NCBI GenBank assembly: GCA_913046825.1
Contig: CAJWTF010000005.1
Coordinates: 1-64,000 of the forward strand
Direction: 5' to 3'
DNA length: 64,000 nt
Source: an uncultured Rickettsiales bacterium
Lineage (GTDB): Bacteria; Pseudomonadota; Alphaproteobacteria; UBA8366
Notes under the pieces: model-generated
Told to the model about the DNA's origin: nothing
Seen by the model: only the letters and a program-made list of their open reading frames with translations
Databases searched by the model: none
Part shown: in pieces, positions 63,491 to 64,000 of the stretch
Numbering within the stretch: position 1 is the stretch's first letter
Layout: each line of letters starts with the position of its first letter
Program-made: the position numbers and the translations under genes

Positions 63491-64000
63491 ATGGCGGATG
63501 TCGTCATCGTGGGCGGTGGCCAAGCCGGACTCGCCGCCAGCGTCTGTCTCTCCAAACTCGGCATTGACCATCTCGTCTTGGAGAAAGGAGAGGTTGGCGG
63601 GAGTTGGCGCCGCCAACGGTGGGACAGCTTTTATATGAACACGCCAAACTGGACCCTGAACCTACCGGGACAGGATTACGACGGCTCCGACCCGGACGGG
63701 TTTATGAACCGCGACGAATTCGTCGACCTCTTGGCGGGGTACGCGAAACGCTTTGCGGTCCCGCTGCGCCTGGGCGTCGAAGTGACAAGGACCTCACCGA
63801 TGGGGACCGGCTGGACGCTTGAGACTTCGGACGGCCCGTTGACGGCGCGGGCCTTGATCATAGCAACTTCAACCTATCAAGTTCCAAGCATTCCGGCAGT
63901 CGCCAGGAACCTCTCACCCGATATCGTCTCGCTCAGCGCCGCCGACTACCGCAAGCCCGACATGTTACCGCCCGGAAAGGCACTGGTCGTCGGCTCCGCG
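63491..64000 (+). CDS. FAD/NAD(P)-binding monooxygenase (flavin-containing, CzcO-like), 3' end cut
   Basis: The frame starts at ATG 63491, 3 bp after the DinB gene, and is open to the window end (170 residues). DVVIVGGGQAGLAASVCLSK is the FAD motif, followed by LEKGEVGGSWRRQRWDSFYM, the second FAD-contact motif of flavin-containing monooxygenases. LIIATSTYQVPSIP is the linker and GKALVVGSA begins the NADP motif. Probably operonic with dinB. The substrate cannot be inferred. Confidence 0.87.
   Translation, partial: MADVVIVGGGQAGLAASVCLSKLGIDHLVLEKGEVGGSWRRQRWDSFYMNTPNWTLNLPGQDYDGSDPDGFMNRDEFVDLLAGYAKRFAVPLRLGVEVTRTSPMGTGWTLETSDGPLTARALIIATSTYQVPSIPAVARNLSPDIVSLSAADYRKPDMLPPGKALVVGSA

Noticed and set aside
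1..64000. CRISPR arrays, rRNA or tRNA genes
   Set aside because: No regularly spaced direct repeats and no cloverleaf-like segments with T-loop consensus were seen by eye; a covariance search was not possible here.
1..64000. Complete insertion sequences or phage integrases
   Set aside because: No transposase or integrase motifs were recognised, although the many deletions suggest past rearrangement.

Overview
The window reads as a chromosomal segment of a Gram-negative proteobacterium, most likely an alphaproteobacterium of the Rhodospirillales type. This is inferred from moderately high GC, recognisable Shine-Dalgarno sites, an IalB-family secreted protein, DUF1127 small proteins, GC-rich CCCTCTCCC-type intergenic hairpins and the gene mix. 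There is no rRNA or tRNA gene to anchor taxonomy. The content is accessory and catabolic: five intact (and one broken) luciferase-like flavin oxidoreductases, four MDR-type quinone oxidoreductases, several SDRs, acyl-CoA dehydrogenase-like enzymes, alpha/beta hydrolases, an OYE-family reductase, a TauD-type dioxygenase, a xanthine-dehydrogenase-type molybdoenzyme subunit and four MFS exporters plus one EamA exporter.

Layout. 1-9.1 kb: hydrolase, FkbM-like methyltransferase, NtaA-type monooxygenase and two other luciferase-like oxidoreductases, interleaved with three decayed genes (PRISE-type SDR, amidohydrolase, alkylmercury-lyase-like), then an FMN reductase. 9.1-14.5 kb: a glutathione S-transferase read through an in-frame TGA exactly at its catalytic Cys position (candidate selenoprotein), another luciferase-like oxidoreductase, a polyphosphate:AMP phosphotransferase remnant, a quinone reductase/SnoaL pair, and a luciferase-like/MoaD-like/molybdoenzyme cluster. 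17-25.4 kb: TPP enzyme, broken cyclic-nucleotide-gated channel, two exporters, hydrolase, RecQ. 25.5-36.6 kb: HsaA-like monooxygenase, methyltransferase, SDRs, MFS-esterase pair, OYE, quinone reductase, 3-hydroxybutyrate-dehydrogenase-like SDR, and three remnants (amidohydrolase/histidine-kinase chimera, GFA-like, caspase-like). 36.7-45.5 kb: PEBP protein, a phage-type QueE, hemerythrin, cyclase remnant, Asp/Glu racemase-like protein, a TauD plus soluble SdhA/SdhB-like operon, a CMD-family protein and RlmN. 45.5-64 kb: IalB, MFS, broken luciferase-like gene, TrmH, asparaginase, tandem quinone reductases, broken GST and LysR, DUF1127, aminotransferase/acyl-CoA dehydrogenase operon, SDR, MFS, M20 peptidase, acyl-CoA dehydrogenase, DinB and a flavin monooxygenase running off the end.

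Two features stand out. First, the TGA-containing GST at 9176-9874 keeps its reading frame, a strong ribosome binding site and a hairpin just after the TGA, which together suggest selenocysteine insertion. Second, about fifteen genes are remnants with stops, frameshifts or internal deletions, an unusually high density for a free-living bacterium and suggestive of ongoing genome erosion (for example host association or relaxed selection) or, for the single-base lesions, of assembly error.
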